Part shown: in pieces, positions 8,945 to 18,055 of the stretch
How the letters are laid out: the number at the start of each line of letters is the position of its first letter
Position numbering within the stretch: position 1 is the stretch's first letter
NCBI GenBank assembly: GCA_019694165.1
Contig: JAIBCL010000004.1
Location: forward strand, 248,001 to 312,000
Reading direction: 5' to 3'
Source: Verrucomicrobiaceae bacterium
GTDB taxonomy: Bacteria > Verrucomicrobiota > Verrucomicrobiia > Verrucomicrobiales > Verrucomicrobiaceae
Length of the DNA stretch: 64,000 nt
Made by a program: the position numbers and the translations under genes
Notes under the pieces: generated by a model
Seen by the model: the letters and a program-made list of their open reading frames with translations, nothing else
What the model was told of the DNA's origin: nothing
Database searches by the model: none

Positions 8945-10042
8945 TCAATTCAGCGGCTTGAGTTCCGGCAGGACAAACTTGCCATCCTTGCGGATCAGCC
9001 TGTCGTCGAAGTAGATCTCCCCGCCGCCGTATTCCGGGCGCTGGATGCAGACCAGATCCCAGTGCACCTGGCTGCGGTTTCCGTTGTCGGCCGGCCCTTC
9101 GTAGGCCTGGCCCGGCGTGAAGTGGAAGGAACCGGCGATCTTCTCATCGAAGAGGATGTCGCGCATGGGCTCGCGTATCTCACGATTGAAGCCGATGGCG
9201 AATTCTCCCACGTAGCGGGCGCCTTCATCGGAGTCGAGTATCTTGTTGATGGCCGCCGTGTTGTTGGCGGCGGCCTTGACCACCTTGCCCTTGCTGAACT
9301 CGAGCTTCACGCTGTCGAAGGCGATGCCCTGGTAGATCGACGGCGCGTTGAAGCTGATGTGACCCTCGACCGAGTTCTTTACCGGCGCGCTGAAGACCTC
9401 ACCGTCCGGGATGTTGTGCTCCCCGCCGCAAGCCCGGCTCTTGAGTCCCTTCATGCTGAAGCGCAGATCGGTGCCGGGCCCCTTGATGTGGACGTTCTTC
9501 GTCTTGTCGAAGGTTTTCTTCAGGGCGTTCATCGCAGGCAGCAGCGCCGCGTAGTCCAGCAGGCAGACGCGGAAAAAGAAATCTTCAAACTGCTGCGTGC
9601 TCATCCCGGCCTGCTGCGCCATCGAGGAGGTGGGCCAGCGCAGCACGCACCAGCGCGTGTGGTTGATGCGCTCGTTGAGCACGGGGCGCATCCTGCCCAT
9701 GACCATCTGCATCTGGTTGTTCGGCACGTCGGAGTTCTCCGTGATGTTGTGGCTGCCGCGCACGGCGATGTAGCAGTCCGTCTCCTTCATCAGGTCGAGG
9801 TTGTTCCGCGCCAGCACATCGTACTGCTCCTCCGTCGCGTGGAGGATCAGCTCGCGCGAGACCACCGAGTCGTGCAGCTTCACGATTGGCAGCCCCTTTG
9901 CCTCCACCACGGCGCGGATGAGCGCGACGGCGACGGTGTTCGGCACGTCGAAGCAGTCGATCCAGACGCGGTCGCCTTTTTTTACCTTGGTCGAGTAGCG
10001 CACAAGCTGGCGCGCGAGTTGGTCAATTCGGGGGTCGTGCAT
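8945..10042 (-). CDS. M29 family aminopeptidase
   Basis: 365 residues from the ATG at 10042 ([29 protein letters not shown]), the normal beginning of thermophilic metalloprotease (M29) enzymes. Metal-ligand segments typical of the family are seen near the C-terminal half: [15 protein letters not shown] (Glu and Asp), [29 protein letters not shown] and SQVHWDLVC with its His. The enzymes cleave N-terminal residues with two metal ions. The extra 30 codons upstream are rich in rare patterns and are not used here. It is followed after 100 bp by galE on the same strand. Confidence 0.92.
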   Translation of the reverse strand: MHDPRIDQLARQLVRYSTKVKKGDRVWIDCFDVPNTVAVALIRAVVEAKGLPIVKLHDSVVSRELILHATEEQYDVLARNNLDLMKETDCYIAVRGSHNITENSDVPNNQMQMVMGRMRPVLNERINHTRWCVLRWPTSSMAQQAGMSTQQFEDFFFRVCLLDYAALLPAMNALKKTFDKTKNVHIKGPGTDLRFSMKGLKSRACGGEHNIPDGEVFSAPVKNSVEGHISFNAPSIYQGIAFDSVKLEFSKGKVVKAAANNTAAINKILDSDEGARYVGEFAIGFNREIREPMRDILFDEKIAGSFHFTPGQAYEGPADNGNRSQVHWDLVCIQRPEYGGGEIYFDDRLIRKDGKFVLPELKPLN

Positions 10043-10141
10043 GCGGTGCTTTATAGAGGCGCGCCCGCAGGCGGTAAAGGAAGAATTGACCGGCGTGCCG
10101 CCACGGAAGGGCACGCATGTCAGGAGAAACAACGGCTGGAA

Positions 10142-11146
10142 TCAATACCGGCCTTGGCGGGGGCCGCTCATCCACTTCCACGCGCTCTCGATGTGGGTGC
10201 GGGGATCCTTGTGCTGCGCCTCCCAGCCGAGCACGGCCTTGGCCCGGGCGGGATTGCAGACGAGTTCCGGCGGATCGCCGGCACGACGGGGACCGTAGGA
10301 GACCGGGACTTTCCGACCGGTGACGGCTTCGGCGGTGGCGACGATTTCCTTGACGGAGAAACCGCGCCCGGTGCCTAGATTCACGGCGGTGGTGGCACCA
10401 CCACCACGCAGGTAGCCGAGGGCCAGGGCATGGGCGGCGGCAAGGTCGTTCACATGGATGTAATCGCGGATGCAGGTACCGTCGGGCGTGGGATAATCCG
10501 TGCCGAAAACGGTGATTGCGTCGATCTCGCCCGTGACGGCCATCAGAATCCGCGGGATGAGATGCGTCTCGGGATCGTGGTCTTCGCCGATCTCGCCGTC
10601 CAGGTCACAGCCGCTGGCATTGAAGTAGCGCAGAAACACGGCCTTGAGGCCCCAGGCCGCCTCACAGTCACGCAGCACGCGCTCGAGCATCTGCTTGCTC
10701 GCGCCGTAGGGATTTACGGGGTCCTGCGGATGCGTCTCGTCCATCGGAATGCGGACCGGATTTCCGTAGGTGGCGCAGGTGGAGGAAAAAATGAAGCGCC
10801 GGCAGGCGTGCCGCTGCATGGCCTCCAGCACGGTGAGCGGGGCGGCGAGGTTGTTGCGGTAGTACTTGAGGGGATCGGTCACCGACTCGCCAACGTAGGC
10901 AAAGGCGGCGAAATGCAGCACGGCCTCGGGCTTGTGCTGGTGGAAAACCGTCTCCACCAGCGCGGCGTCGCTCATGTCACCCTGCACAAACGTCACGCGC
11001 TCCAGCGGCAGGGCCTCCCGGTGGCCGAAGACCAGATTATCCAGCACGACGATCTTCTCCCCTCCTGCCAGAAGATGCTTCACTGTGTGCGAGCCGATGT
11101 AGCCTGCTCCGCCCGTGATCAAAAGAGTGCCTTTGCTGTCCGCCAT
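10142..11146 (-). CDS. galE: UDP-glucose 4-epimerase
   Basis: 334 residues from the ATG at 11146, close to the 338 of E. coli GalE. The NAD-binding motif TGGAGYIGSHT begins at residue 9. The catalytic pair is present as NPYGASKQMLERVL (Tyr, Lys), preceded by FSSTCATYGNP with its Ser/Thr. FLRYFNASGCDLDGEIGEDH, DYPTPDGTCIRDYIHV and LGTGRGFSVKEI are family landmarks. It interconverts UDP-glucose and UDP-galactose for envelope polysaccharides. The longer open frame to 11359 is dismissed because it translates intergenic repeats. Confidence 0.96.
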   Translation of the reverse strand: MADSKGTLLITGGAGYIGSHTVKHLLAGGEKIVVLDNLVFGHREALPLERVTFVQGDMSDAALVETVFHQHKPEAVLHFAAFAYVGESVTDPLKYYRNNLAAPLTVLEAMQRHACRRFIFSSTCATYGNPVRIPMDETHPQDPVNPYGASKQMLERVLRDCEAAWGLKAVFLRYFNASGCDLDGEIGEDHDPETHLIPRILMAVTGEIDAITVFGTDYPTPDGTCIRDYIHVNDLAAAHALALGYLRGGGATTAVNLGTGRGFSVKEIVATAEAVTGRKVPVSYGPRRAGDPPELVCNPARAKAVLGWEAQHKDPRTHIESAWKWMSGPRQGRY

Positions 11147-11413
11147 CCCGCCATTCAACCAGCGCGCCCCGCATCGCGCAAATGCCAAATCAATCCGCCG
11201 GCAAATCAACCCGGAAGCACACCGTTCCCCGGCCACACCGCAACCTGATTCCACCGCCAAGTCATGAAGTGAACAACCTGCTGCCCGATTCAGCATCCCG
11301 CCATTTTCCAATCGCCACTCTCCATTCCCCATTTTCCATCGACCATCCAACCATCCCACCCCCCTTCCCCCACCTCACGCTCGCCAGCGAGCCCCGACAG
11401 CAGCGCCGCCGCG
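11147..11413. other. Intergenic region with CCATT-type short repeats
   Basis: Between galE and the 300-residue membrane-protein gene. Around 11312-11350 the plus strand carries degenerate repeats of the type CCATTTTCCAATCGCC / CTCCATTCCCC / CCATTTTCCATCG. The same kind of sequence recurs at 20918-20945. These are low-complexity interspersed repeats, which read as the MGNGEW-type peptide of the false galE extension. Nothing coding is seen. Confidence 0.5.
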
Positions 11414-12316
11414 CTACGGGCCGCCGGCCGCCTTCTGCGGCGCGCCAGTCGCGAACGGCTGCTCCGGCAGCTTCGCGGGTGCCGGCGAAAGCTCAGTCCC
11501 CGTCTCAGCTGGAACCACGACGGGTGAAGCAGGAGCGACTGGCACCGACGCCGGCGTTGGTGTCACTCCTTTTGGCAAGAGCGCGCTCGCCCGCGGTTGC
11601 AGGCCCGGCGGCAGCGGCTTCCCGTTCGGTCCCATACCAGGCAGTGCCGACGCAGGTAGACTCATCGTCCGCTTCTGAATCGCCGCCACGCGGGCCTTCG
11701 CTTCTTGCTCGGAGATCGCGGGCACGTTGGCCTTGGCCTTCGTTTTCGTCTTTGCCGTCGTCGCGCTCTTTGATCCGCCACCGCCGCAACTGCACTGCCC
11801 GCCACCGCCCGCTCCGCATCCACCGTTGCCGCACCCCGCACTCGTCCCGCAGCCGCTGCCGCCGCACAGGTTGCTGCTCGACTGCCCCAGCAGCGCCGGA
11901 GTCAGATTCGAGCCCTGAATCCTGAATTTTGATTCCTTGGCTTCGTAGTGCCCCACCACCACCGTGGCGATCACCGCCCCATGAAACAAAACCGCACTCA
12001 ACACCACCTGCGCGAAGCTCCCCGTTGGAGTCCCGGCTTTAGCCGGTCCGGACGCTCTCGATGACGCCCCAGCGCCTTGCGACGAACGTACGCTCTCCTG
12101 ACCGCCTAAAGGCGGGACTCCAACAGATCCGCCTCCCGCTCTCATCCGTCCCCACTTGGCACCCAGTTCTTCGACCACCATCAGCCCAAACGGCACCACC
12201 ACCAGCCACACCGGCACCGCCCGCGCATCCCCGTGCATGAACGCGGCCAGCATGATCGCCAGCAGCAGGACGCTCCAGCGGCGGATCGAGAAATCAGAAG
12301 TCGGAATCGCGTTCAT
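11414..12316 (-). CDS. Membrane protein with Cys/Gly-rich segment, unknown function
   Basis: 300 residues. Two hydrophobic stretches near the N-terminus (about residues 13-27 and 33-50) and one near 103-122 (VVLSAVLFHGAVIATVVVGHY) suggest a membrane anchor. The middle holds a run of Gly and Cys (CGGSGCGTSAGCGNGGCGAG...) with eight or more Cys, which might bind metal. The C-terminal ~100 residues are Pro/Ala-rich. Residues ~64-97 (VGVPPLGG ... PAKAGTPT) are translated from a 101-bp inverted-repeat element inserted in the gene. No family is recognised. It lies downstream of the rhs-lipoprotein operon on the same strand. Confidence 0.6.
   Translation of the reverse strand: MNAIPTSDFSIRRWSVLLLAIMLAAFMHGDARAVPVWLVVVPFGLMVVEELGAKWGRMRAGGGSVGVPPLGGQESVRSSQGAGASSRASGPAKAGTPTGSFAQVVLSAVLFHGAVIATVVVGHYEAKESKFRIQGSNLTPALLGQSSSNLCGGSGCGTSAGCGNGGCGAGGGGQCSCGGGGSKSATTAKTKTKAKANVPAISEQEAKARVAAIQKRTMSLPASALPGMGPNGKPLPPGLQPRASALLPKGVTPTPASVPVAPASPVVVPAETGTELSPAPAKLPEQPFATGAPQKAAGGP
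12024..12124. repeat. 101-bp MITE-like element with 12-bp perfect terminal inverted repeats, inside a CDS
   Basis: The ends are GTTGGAGTCCCG (12024-12035) and its exact reverse complement CGGGACTCCAAC (12113-12124). Further inner pairing (GGCTTTAGCCGG and CCGCCTAAAGGCGG) gives each end its own hairpin. The element is translated in frame within the membrane-protein gene at 11414. Peptides of the VGVPPLGG / GPAKAGTPT kind are what such elements encode. There is no transposase; if mobile, it would move in trans. Confidence 0.75.
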
Positions 12317-12344
12317 CGTTTCGGTTCTTCGCGTCTGTCAATTT

Positions 12345-12389
12345 GTTGCAGCCTGACCCCGTTGCCTGTTGCAGCCTGACCCCGTTGCC
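12345..12389. repeat. Two tandem 23-bp units containing CCTGACCCCGTTGCC
   Basis: Two consecutive copies, starting at 12345 and 12368, of GTTGCAG followed by CCTGACCCCGTTGCC. A related motif, CCTGACCCCGGTTCCC, ends the duplicated cassettes at about 45,540, 50,140 and 51,900. The motif is a short interspersed repeat lying downstream of the rhs operon's lipoprotein gene. Confidence 0.7.
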
Positions 12390-12489
12390 CGCTGACTCAA
12401 GGCCAGTGGAGCGCGCCATTCAAGGCTTGTGATTCGTGTCATCGGGCTTGGTTGATTCTAGATTATTATCCTGACCCTTGCTTCGTTCT

Positions 12490-12900
12490 TTAAGGCACAG
12501 CGATTGTTCGAGTAAAAGTGTTGTTACCAGCGACCGGATCCGAAACAGACAGTTTTGGCGAAACGTCAATTCGAATCTTATACGATCCTGACTTGGTTGG
12601 AACAAAATCGCAATAGCCAGGCGCTTTACTGTATTCAACGTATTCGCCAACCTTTCGTGCCGAATGCGAGCCGCCCAAATCAAGACTGGTCTCACGTCCA
12701 TCCACCGTCACAATTGTCCTGTAAGACTTCGCCGGCAAGATATCCGGACCGTTGTTTATTATCCGGTAGGTCACGACGACCTGATCGCCGACTTTCGGAT
12801 CCTTCGGTCGGATTGAAACGGCGTCAACCGCCAAATCGCAGGATTTCGGTGTGCACGCCGCGAGAAAAATAGCACACAAAATGGTAGCTAATTTATTCAT
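12490..12900 (-). CDS. Small lipoprotein with CARDB-like domain; candidate immunity/partner of the Rhs tip
   Basis: 136 residues from the ATG at 12900. The signal peptide MNKLATILCAIFLAACTPKS ends in a lipobox (LAAC). The mature part (VDAVSIRPKDPKVGDQVVVTYRIINNGPDI ... PVAGNNTFTRTIAV) has the look of a CARDB/Ig-like adhesion domain with two further Cys. It starts 5 bp after the rhs stop codon, so it is almost certainly co-translated. Genes directly after an Rhs C-terminus usually encode the cognate immunity protein. A lipoprotein in that position would protect on the periplasmic side. That role is inference from position only; the domain itself is not a known immunity family. Confidence 0.7.
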   Translation of the reverse strand: MNKLATILCAIFLAACTPKSCDLAVDAVSIRPKDPKVGDQVVVTYRIINNGPDILPAKSYRTIVTVDGRETSLDLGGSHSARKVGEYVEYSKAPGYCDFVPTKSGSYKIRIDVSPKLSVSDPVAGNNTFTRTIAVP

Positions 12901-12905
12901 TTCTC

Positions 12906-15900
12906 TCACCAACCCTCAGGATCTCCCTGTTCCGTCCCTTCTGGGCAAGTTGCGTCACAACCCCGAGTCGAAACATTCTGAGTGCCGTGCCAACCGCCCC
13001 TTCCCCCAACACTCAACAATCCAAAATCAATACACACAAAATGAGCGACATAGTCCTCGGTACCGTGAGCGTAGAATCCCCCGAGTCCCCACCCATGAGA
13101 ACACCAAACCCTGCAAGGTTCACCAGCATGAGGTTCCTGCATAGTGCTACCCACAACACAGACATTGCTCTGCGTGCAAAGAACCGTGACAATCGGCGTC
13201 CAGGGAGGCAACCAACTTAGACCCAACCTGTCCACCTTGTTTGGCGCTTCGTTTTCGACCATCGAATACAGGTTGTGCCCGTCGCGCTCCTGAAGGGGAT
13301 CCCTTGACGGCCATCTTCCCGTCTGCGAATCGTAGTAGCGATAGCCGAAATACGCCAACCCACTCGCGGACTCCACAGGCTTGGTCGAGAACCGGTAGCG
13401 GTTCAGCTCAGCCGCCTTGCCAGTGGCGGAGATGGTCTTGCCGAAGGCGTCGTAGCGGTATTTGGCGGCGGTGAGGCATCGGGCGTCGGTCAGGAGGATG
13501 ACGTTGCCGTTGCTGTCGTAGGAGAAGAAATACGTTTGCGATGGTTGGCGGTTGTTGGCAGTGGTTTGCGGTTGTTGTTGAGGGAAATGCGTTGAGGAGA
13601 GGAGGCCGCCGATGCCGCCGGCGCCTTGGAGGGTGCGGGAGAGGTCTTCGCTCCAGACGTGGCGGATAGCCAAAGTAGTCATGCGCTTTAGCGCGGGATC
13701 GGGTGCGCTGGCCTCGGCGGGCTGTTTCTCCCCAGGCGTGCGCGGTGCGGGCTTAAGCCCTGCACTACTTTTCACCGCCGGCTCGGCGGTGCTACAATAT
13801 TCGGCAATGACGTTCCAGCCATCATGCACGAAGTAAGTGGTTAGTTGGGAGGTGGACTCGGTGCGTGCAACGCGGCGGTGGAGCGCATCGTAGCGGAAGC
13901 TCTCCCTGACCTCTGACTTCTGACCGCTGACCTCTGTCTGGGTTGTCACCGACATGAGATGGATGTCGGCGTCCCAGGTGAACTTCCTCGTTGCGTCATG
14001 TAGCAGGTTGCCGCTCTTGTCGTAGTCGGGCTCGTGCTGCTGGCCGTCTTCGGCGATGGCGGTGTATTGGTTGTTGGCGTTGGCTGTGTACTCGGTTGTG
14101 CGGCCCTGGTCGGTGGTTTTCATGCGGTTGCCAGCGGCATCATAGGCGAAGGTTTGGGTTGGGGTGAAGGCGGGCTGCTCAGCTTCTTTTGACAGGATTG
14201 CAGGATTGGCAGGATTTACAGGTGACGGATTGTTGTTGGTGTTCTCGGTTCCTGATTGCGTCGCCCCGTTGGGATTGCGGGCAGGAGTGCCCGCATCACT
14301 GCTGGCCTGGCCGTAGGCCGCGGCCACCACTTGTCCGGCGGGGTCGTAGCTGAAGAGGTCGGCCGTGCCGTCGCCGCGAATTCTTGCAGTGCGGCGATCT
14401 CGGGCGTCATAACGGCTGGCTTCGCTTTCGAGGATTTTGCCGTTGGCGTCGGTGTGTTTGATTTCGGCGAGGCGGCCGGCTGCGTCGTGGGTGCGGGTGG
14501 TTACCACGCCGTTGGCGAGGGTGAGCTTCGCGATCGTGCCGTCGGCGCGGCGCTCGTAGGTGGCGAGCGGGCGCGGGGTGCCGGGCGCGGGCAGCATGGA
14601 GGAGGAGTCGATGACCTCCGCCAGCTCGCCGCGGGAGTTGTAGAGGTAGGTGATGATGGTGCCGTCTGGATAAGTGATGGAGTGGAGCTGGCCGTCGGCG
14701 TTGTGGGTGTAGGCGACGGTATAAGGCGACAGGGCTGCGGGTTTTTCGACAGGATTGACAGGATTTGCAGGATTAACAGGTCCTGACTGGGGATCGAAGG
14801 AGGCGGTGATGATCTGGGTTTCTTTTTGCATCCTGCCGCGCGCATCATACTCGCGCTCGACGGTGGCGGACAAGTTCTTTGCCAGGGTCATGCGGCCGGC
14901 GGGATCGTAGGCGAAGGTGCTCGGCTCGGCCTTGTCGCCGTCCCACTTGATGCTGGTGAGCTTGCCGCGCATGTCGTAAACATACGTCGCTCCGGTGCCG
15001 TCGGGGCGGGTGCGGCGGATCATCTGGCCGGCGGCGTCGTGCTCGTAGAGTTCCATGGTCTTGTCCGGATAAATCTTGGCCGAGAGCTTCCCGCGCGCGT
15101 CGTAGGTCCAGCGGGTGACGTTGCCTTTCGCGTCGGTGAGGGTTTCGAGGCGGCCGTCGGGATCGTAGGTGTAGGCGATGGAGTCGCCTTTGGCGTCGGT
15201 GGTTTTCACAAGCTGGCCTGCGGCATCAAGCACGCGGCTTTCCTTCGCGCCATCGGGCAGGATGGTTTCGACGGCCTTGCTGTTCGCGCCAGGATCACCG
15301 CCGCAGCAGGGCGCGGGACCGGACGGGCCGGCGTTGTCGGCATGAACGAATTTCCACACACGCCCCAGCGGCTCGGCGGTGAGGATGCGGCGGTTGCGGG
15401 CGTCGTACTCGTGCGTGGTGATCTTGCCGGTGGGGCTGATGGCGCGCACTTCATTGCCGGCGGCGTCGTATTCGTGGCGGGTGGTGGCGATTGCGGATTT
15501 GGGATTGGGGATTTCGGATTTCAGGGCCTCAATGGCACCGTCACGATTCAATGCTCCTTTGATCTCGGCGGTCTTGCGCCAGAGGGCGTCGTAATGGAAG
15601 TCGGTGCGGACGCCTGAGGCGGACAGGGTGCCGGTCAGGCGGTGACGGGCGGCGGCGCCGGGTGCTTCATACAGGAAGGAGAGCGTGCCGCCGGTGGCGT
15701 CGGTGACGGAGGTGATGTCGCCGTACGCATTGTAGCCGCGCTTGGTGGTCGCGCCGGTCTCGTTGGTTTCGGTGATAAGATGGCCTCCTGCGTCGTAAGT
15801 GGCGGTGCGCGTGGTCTGGTCGGGGTTGATGGTCTTCACACGGCGATTCGCGGCATCGTACTCGAAGCTGGTGGTGCGGCCGAGGGGATCGGTGGTGGAG

Positions 15901-17955
15901 GTGAGATTGCCCGCGAGGTCGTAGGCGTGGCGTGTGGACGGTGGAGAAAGTGGCGCAACCTGCTGGGTTGCGGGATCGACTGGCAAGCCAGCGGCTTGCC
16001 CCACTTTTGCGGCGGGCGGGGCGCCTGCGCTGCTTTCTTCCACCAGCCTCCGGTCCGCATCATACACGCGCTCAATGATCCTGCCGCTCGGCATGGTGAT
16101 GCGCGTGGGCATGGCGGAGGCGGTGCAGGCGGTGCAGGCGGTGCAGCCGACGGCACCTTGCTTCACGTCGTAGGCGTACTTCGTCACGCGCTCCAAGGCG
16201 TCGGTGCGCGAGGTGACGCGGCCGAAATAATCGTACGTAGTGCGGCTGGTGTTGCCCGCGGCGTCGGTGATGGAAGTGACCCGGCCCTGGTCGTCGTAGG
16301 CACGGCGCTCGGTTTCCTTGCCATCGGGGCCAATGGTGCGGACAAGGCGGCCTCCGGCGTCGTTCTCGAACTTCCAGGTGCGCCCGAGCGGGTCGGTGGT
16401 GGAGGTCTTGCTGCCCAGCGCGTCGAAGGCGGTCTTCGTCACGCCGCCGAGCGCGTCGGTGATGGAGGTAAGATGGCCCTCCTTGTCATAGCCGTACTGA
16501 GTCTTGTTTCCCGCCGGGTCGGTGCGCGAGGCGATGAGGCTCTCCTTGGTGTACGAAAGCGTCTCAATCACCGTGCCGTCTGGTCCTGTGGTCTTCACAC
16601 GGCGGTTCCGCGAATCGTACTCGTGGCGCGTGACATTGCCAAGCGGGTCGGTGCTGGCGATGAGATTGCCCTGCTTGTCAAACTCCTCGACGGTGGCATG
16701 GCCGAGCGGGTTGGTGGTGGTGTGCTTGCTGATGCCCGAGTGCGGCGAACCGCCGAAGAAGACGTGGCTGTGCGTGGTGACATGGTCGAGGGCGTCCCAT
16801 TCCTTCGCAACCATGCCTTTGGCGTCGAACTCGGCGCGGTAGAGGGTTAGTGGGAGGGGTTGTTGGGGGGGGGGGCGCGGCGCTTGCAGGAGCAAGCGCC
16901 CTACCCGGCGGAATCCGCGTCACGCTCTGCAGCCTGCCTTTGGCCGGGCCGGCGGCGGTGACTTTTTGGCGGGTGGTGGTTGTGCCGTCTGCGGCCGTGA
17001 AAATGACGCGACCGGTGGCTTCGTCGTCTTGGTAGCTCTCGGTCTCGCCGCCGGGGCCGGTGCGGTTCATGATGGGGCCGGTGCCGTTCTTGGCGACGAT
17101 GCTGTAGGACCACACGCCGTCGGAGACGAGGGTGAAGGTGCTCTGGTTCCAGGCCAGGGTGGACTTGATCAAGGACCGGTCGGTGATGGTGATGCGTGGA
17201 TTGCCCGCGCCGTCCTGGTCGTAGCCACAACGCTCCGCGCTCCCGTCGGGAAAGGTGACACTCTCAAAGCGCCGCTGGCCGTCATAGCTGACCTTCCATG
17301 TCTTCGCACCGAAGGCCGTGCGGGCGTCGATGGCCGAGACCAAACCGCTGGCGGGATCACGGTGGACGCTGAAACCCGTCATCGTGATCTTCCCGCCTGC
17401 AAGTTCACTCAGCGCGATGAGCCCGCCGCTGGCATCGCGATTCCACAGGATGTTCCGCCCCGCATCGGTGCGCAGACGGATGAGCAGCCCGCGCTTGTCA
17501 AACTCCAACTCCCAGCCGTCCTCGCGGGAGACGACGGTGCCCGCGCCCTTCGCGCGAGCGATCCACTCTCCATCCGGCGTGGCCCAGAGTCCGGCATCGG
17601 CGGGCATCGGCTCCAAGTGCATGACCTTCCCGCACGGCAGGAGGATGGGCCACCGCGTGGCGGTCTTCGGCAGCAGGCGGGACGTGAACAACGGCGACCG
17701 CCAGCCCGTGGTGCCGAAGTCCTCGGACTCGCCCGTGCGCCCGCTTAGAAACGAGAGACGCAGCGGCAGGGCAAGCCCGCCGCCGAAATCGATCTCGCCG
17801 AGATCGAGCCAGTGCGAGGCATGACCCTTGTCGCTGGTGGGGCCAAGTCCGCCGGGCGGGATGGAGAGATCGACCGGCCGCGCCGGAAGGGAGGACGGCA
17901 CGAGCACCGGCATGACGGCGGAGGCGATGAGCAGGAGGAGGCGGGATGTTTTCAT
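12906..17955 (-). CDS. RHS/YD-repeat protein, full length only after a one-base frame correction in a C11 run
   Basis: The gene starts at the ATG at 17955 with a signal peptide (MKTSRLLLLIASAVMPVLVPSSLPARP). The first frame stays open to the G11 run (C11 on the coding strand, 16865-16875) and would end at 16678. The second frame takes over within the run and continues to 12906. With C10 (or C13) the two join into a protein of about 1682 residues. It has dozens of YD repeats (e.g. YDAAGNEV, YDARNRR, YDPAGRMT), then the RHS core-associated end (GLAYFGYRYYDSQTGRWPSRDP ... NKVDRLGLS). A ~100-residue Cys-rich tip follows, the usual site of a variable toxin. Several palindromic repeats are inserted in frame. 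The next gene is a lipoprotein 5 bp downstream; the upstream gene (TSP3) ends 100 bp before. Confidence 0.85.
13745..13791. repeat. Two palindromes inserted in frame in rhs
   Basis: GTGCGGGC-TTAAG-CCCTGCAC at 13745-13765 and CACCGCC-GGCTC-GGCGGTG at 13773-13791 are back-to-back hairpins. They encode the non-YD-repeat peptide STAEPAVKSSAGLKPAPRTPG of rhs (with flanks), which breaks the repeat pattern. They look like REP-type elements tolerated within the gene. Confidence 0.65.
14191..14222. repeat. CAGGATT-type short tandem repeat in rhs
   Basis: Degenerate 10-12-bp units of CAGGATT(G/T)N run from 14191 to 14222 and encode SPVNPANPAILSK on the minus strand. A sister copy lies at 14748-14780. 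The same motif in two places, both out of character with the YD repeats around them, points to an interspersed repeat. Confidence 0.6.
14748..14780. repeat. Second CAGGATT-type short tandem repeat in rhs
   Basis: Units GACAGGATT, GACAGGATTTG, CAGGATTAACAGG follow one another from 14748 to 14780 and encode GPVNPANPVNPVEKP. This matches the repeat at 14191-14222 in sequence and orientation. Confidence 0.6.
15954..16000. repeat. Pair of hairpins inserted in frame in rhs
   Basis: CGCAACC-TGCT-GGGTTGCG (15954-15972) and GGCAAGC-CAGCG-GCTTGCC (15982-16000) lie ten bases apart. They encode GQAAGLPVDPATQQVAPL within the YD-repeat region, a peptide unlike its neighbours. The likely origin is a REP-type element. 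Confidence 0.65.
16865..16875. repeat. G11 homopolymer (C11 on coding strand) at the rhs frame switch
   Basis: Eleven consecutive G residues on the plus strand. The upstream rhs frame and the downstream rhs frame differ by one base across this run, and no other frame disturbance is seen nearby. Runs of this length slip readily in replication, and are also a common source of sequencing error. The 9-bp-stem AGGA hairpin (16879-16900) lies four bases away. Confidence 0.85.
16879..16900. repeat. 9-bp-stem, AGGA-loop hairpin element in rhs
   Basis: GGCGCTTGC-AGGA-GCAAGCGCC, followed by CTACC. The identical hairpin occurs at 54215-54236 in the STAND gene, and stem variants occur at 54867, 55106 and 55145. 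It is translated within rhs as RALAPASAAP. Confidence 0.75.
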
Positions 17956-18055
17956 TGGAAGGAAGTTGCGGTTGAAAGTTGGTGAAGGTGTCCGGGCCGG
18001 CCCCATCGCACCGCCTGAGATCAGCAAGTGCAGGCGCATGCCCGAGGGAGAATCA

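Noticed and set aside
8897-10378. 493-codon plus-strand ORF opposite the M29 aminopeptidase and galE
   Set aside because: Its product is His/Arg/Val-rich without domain features, while the minus strand encodes a clear M29 enzyme; it is a high-GC shadow.
15642-16850. 402-codon plus-strand ORF opposite rhs
   Set aside because: It mirrors the YD repeats on the other strand and has no family features.
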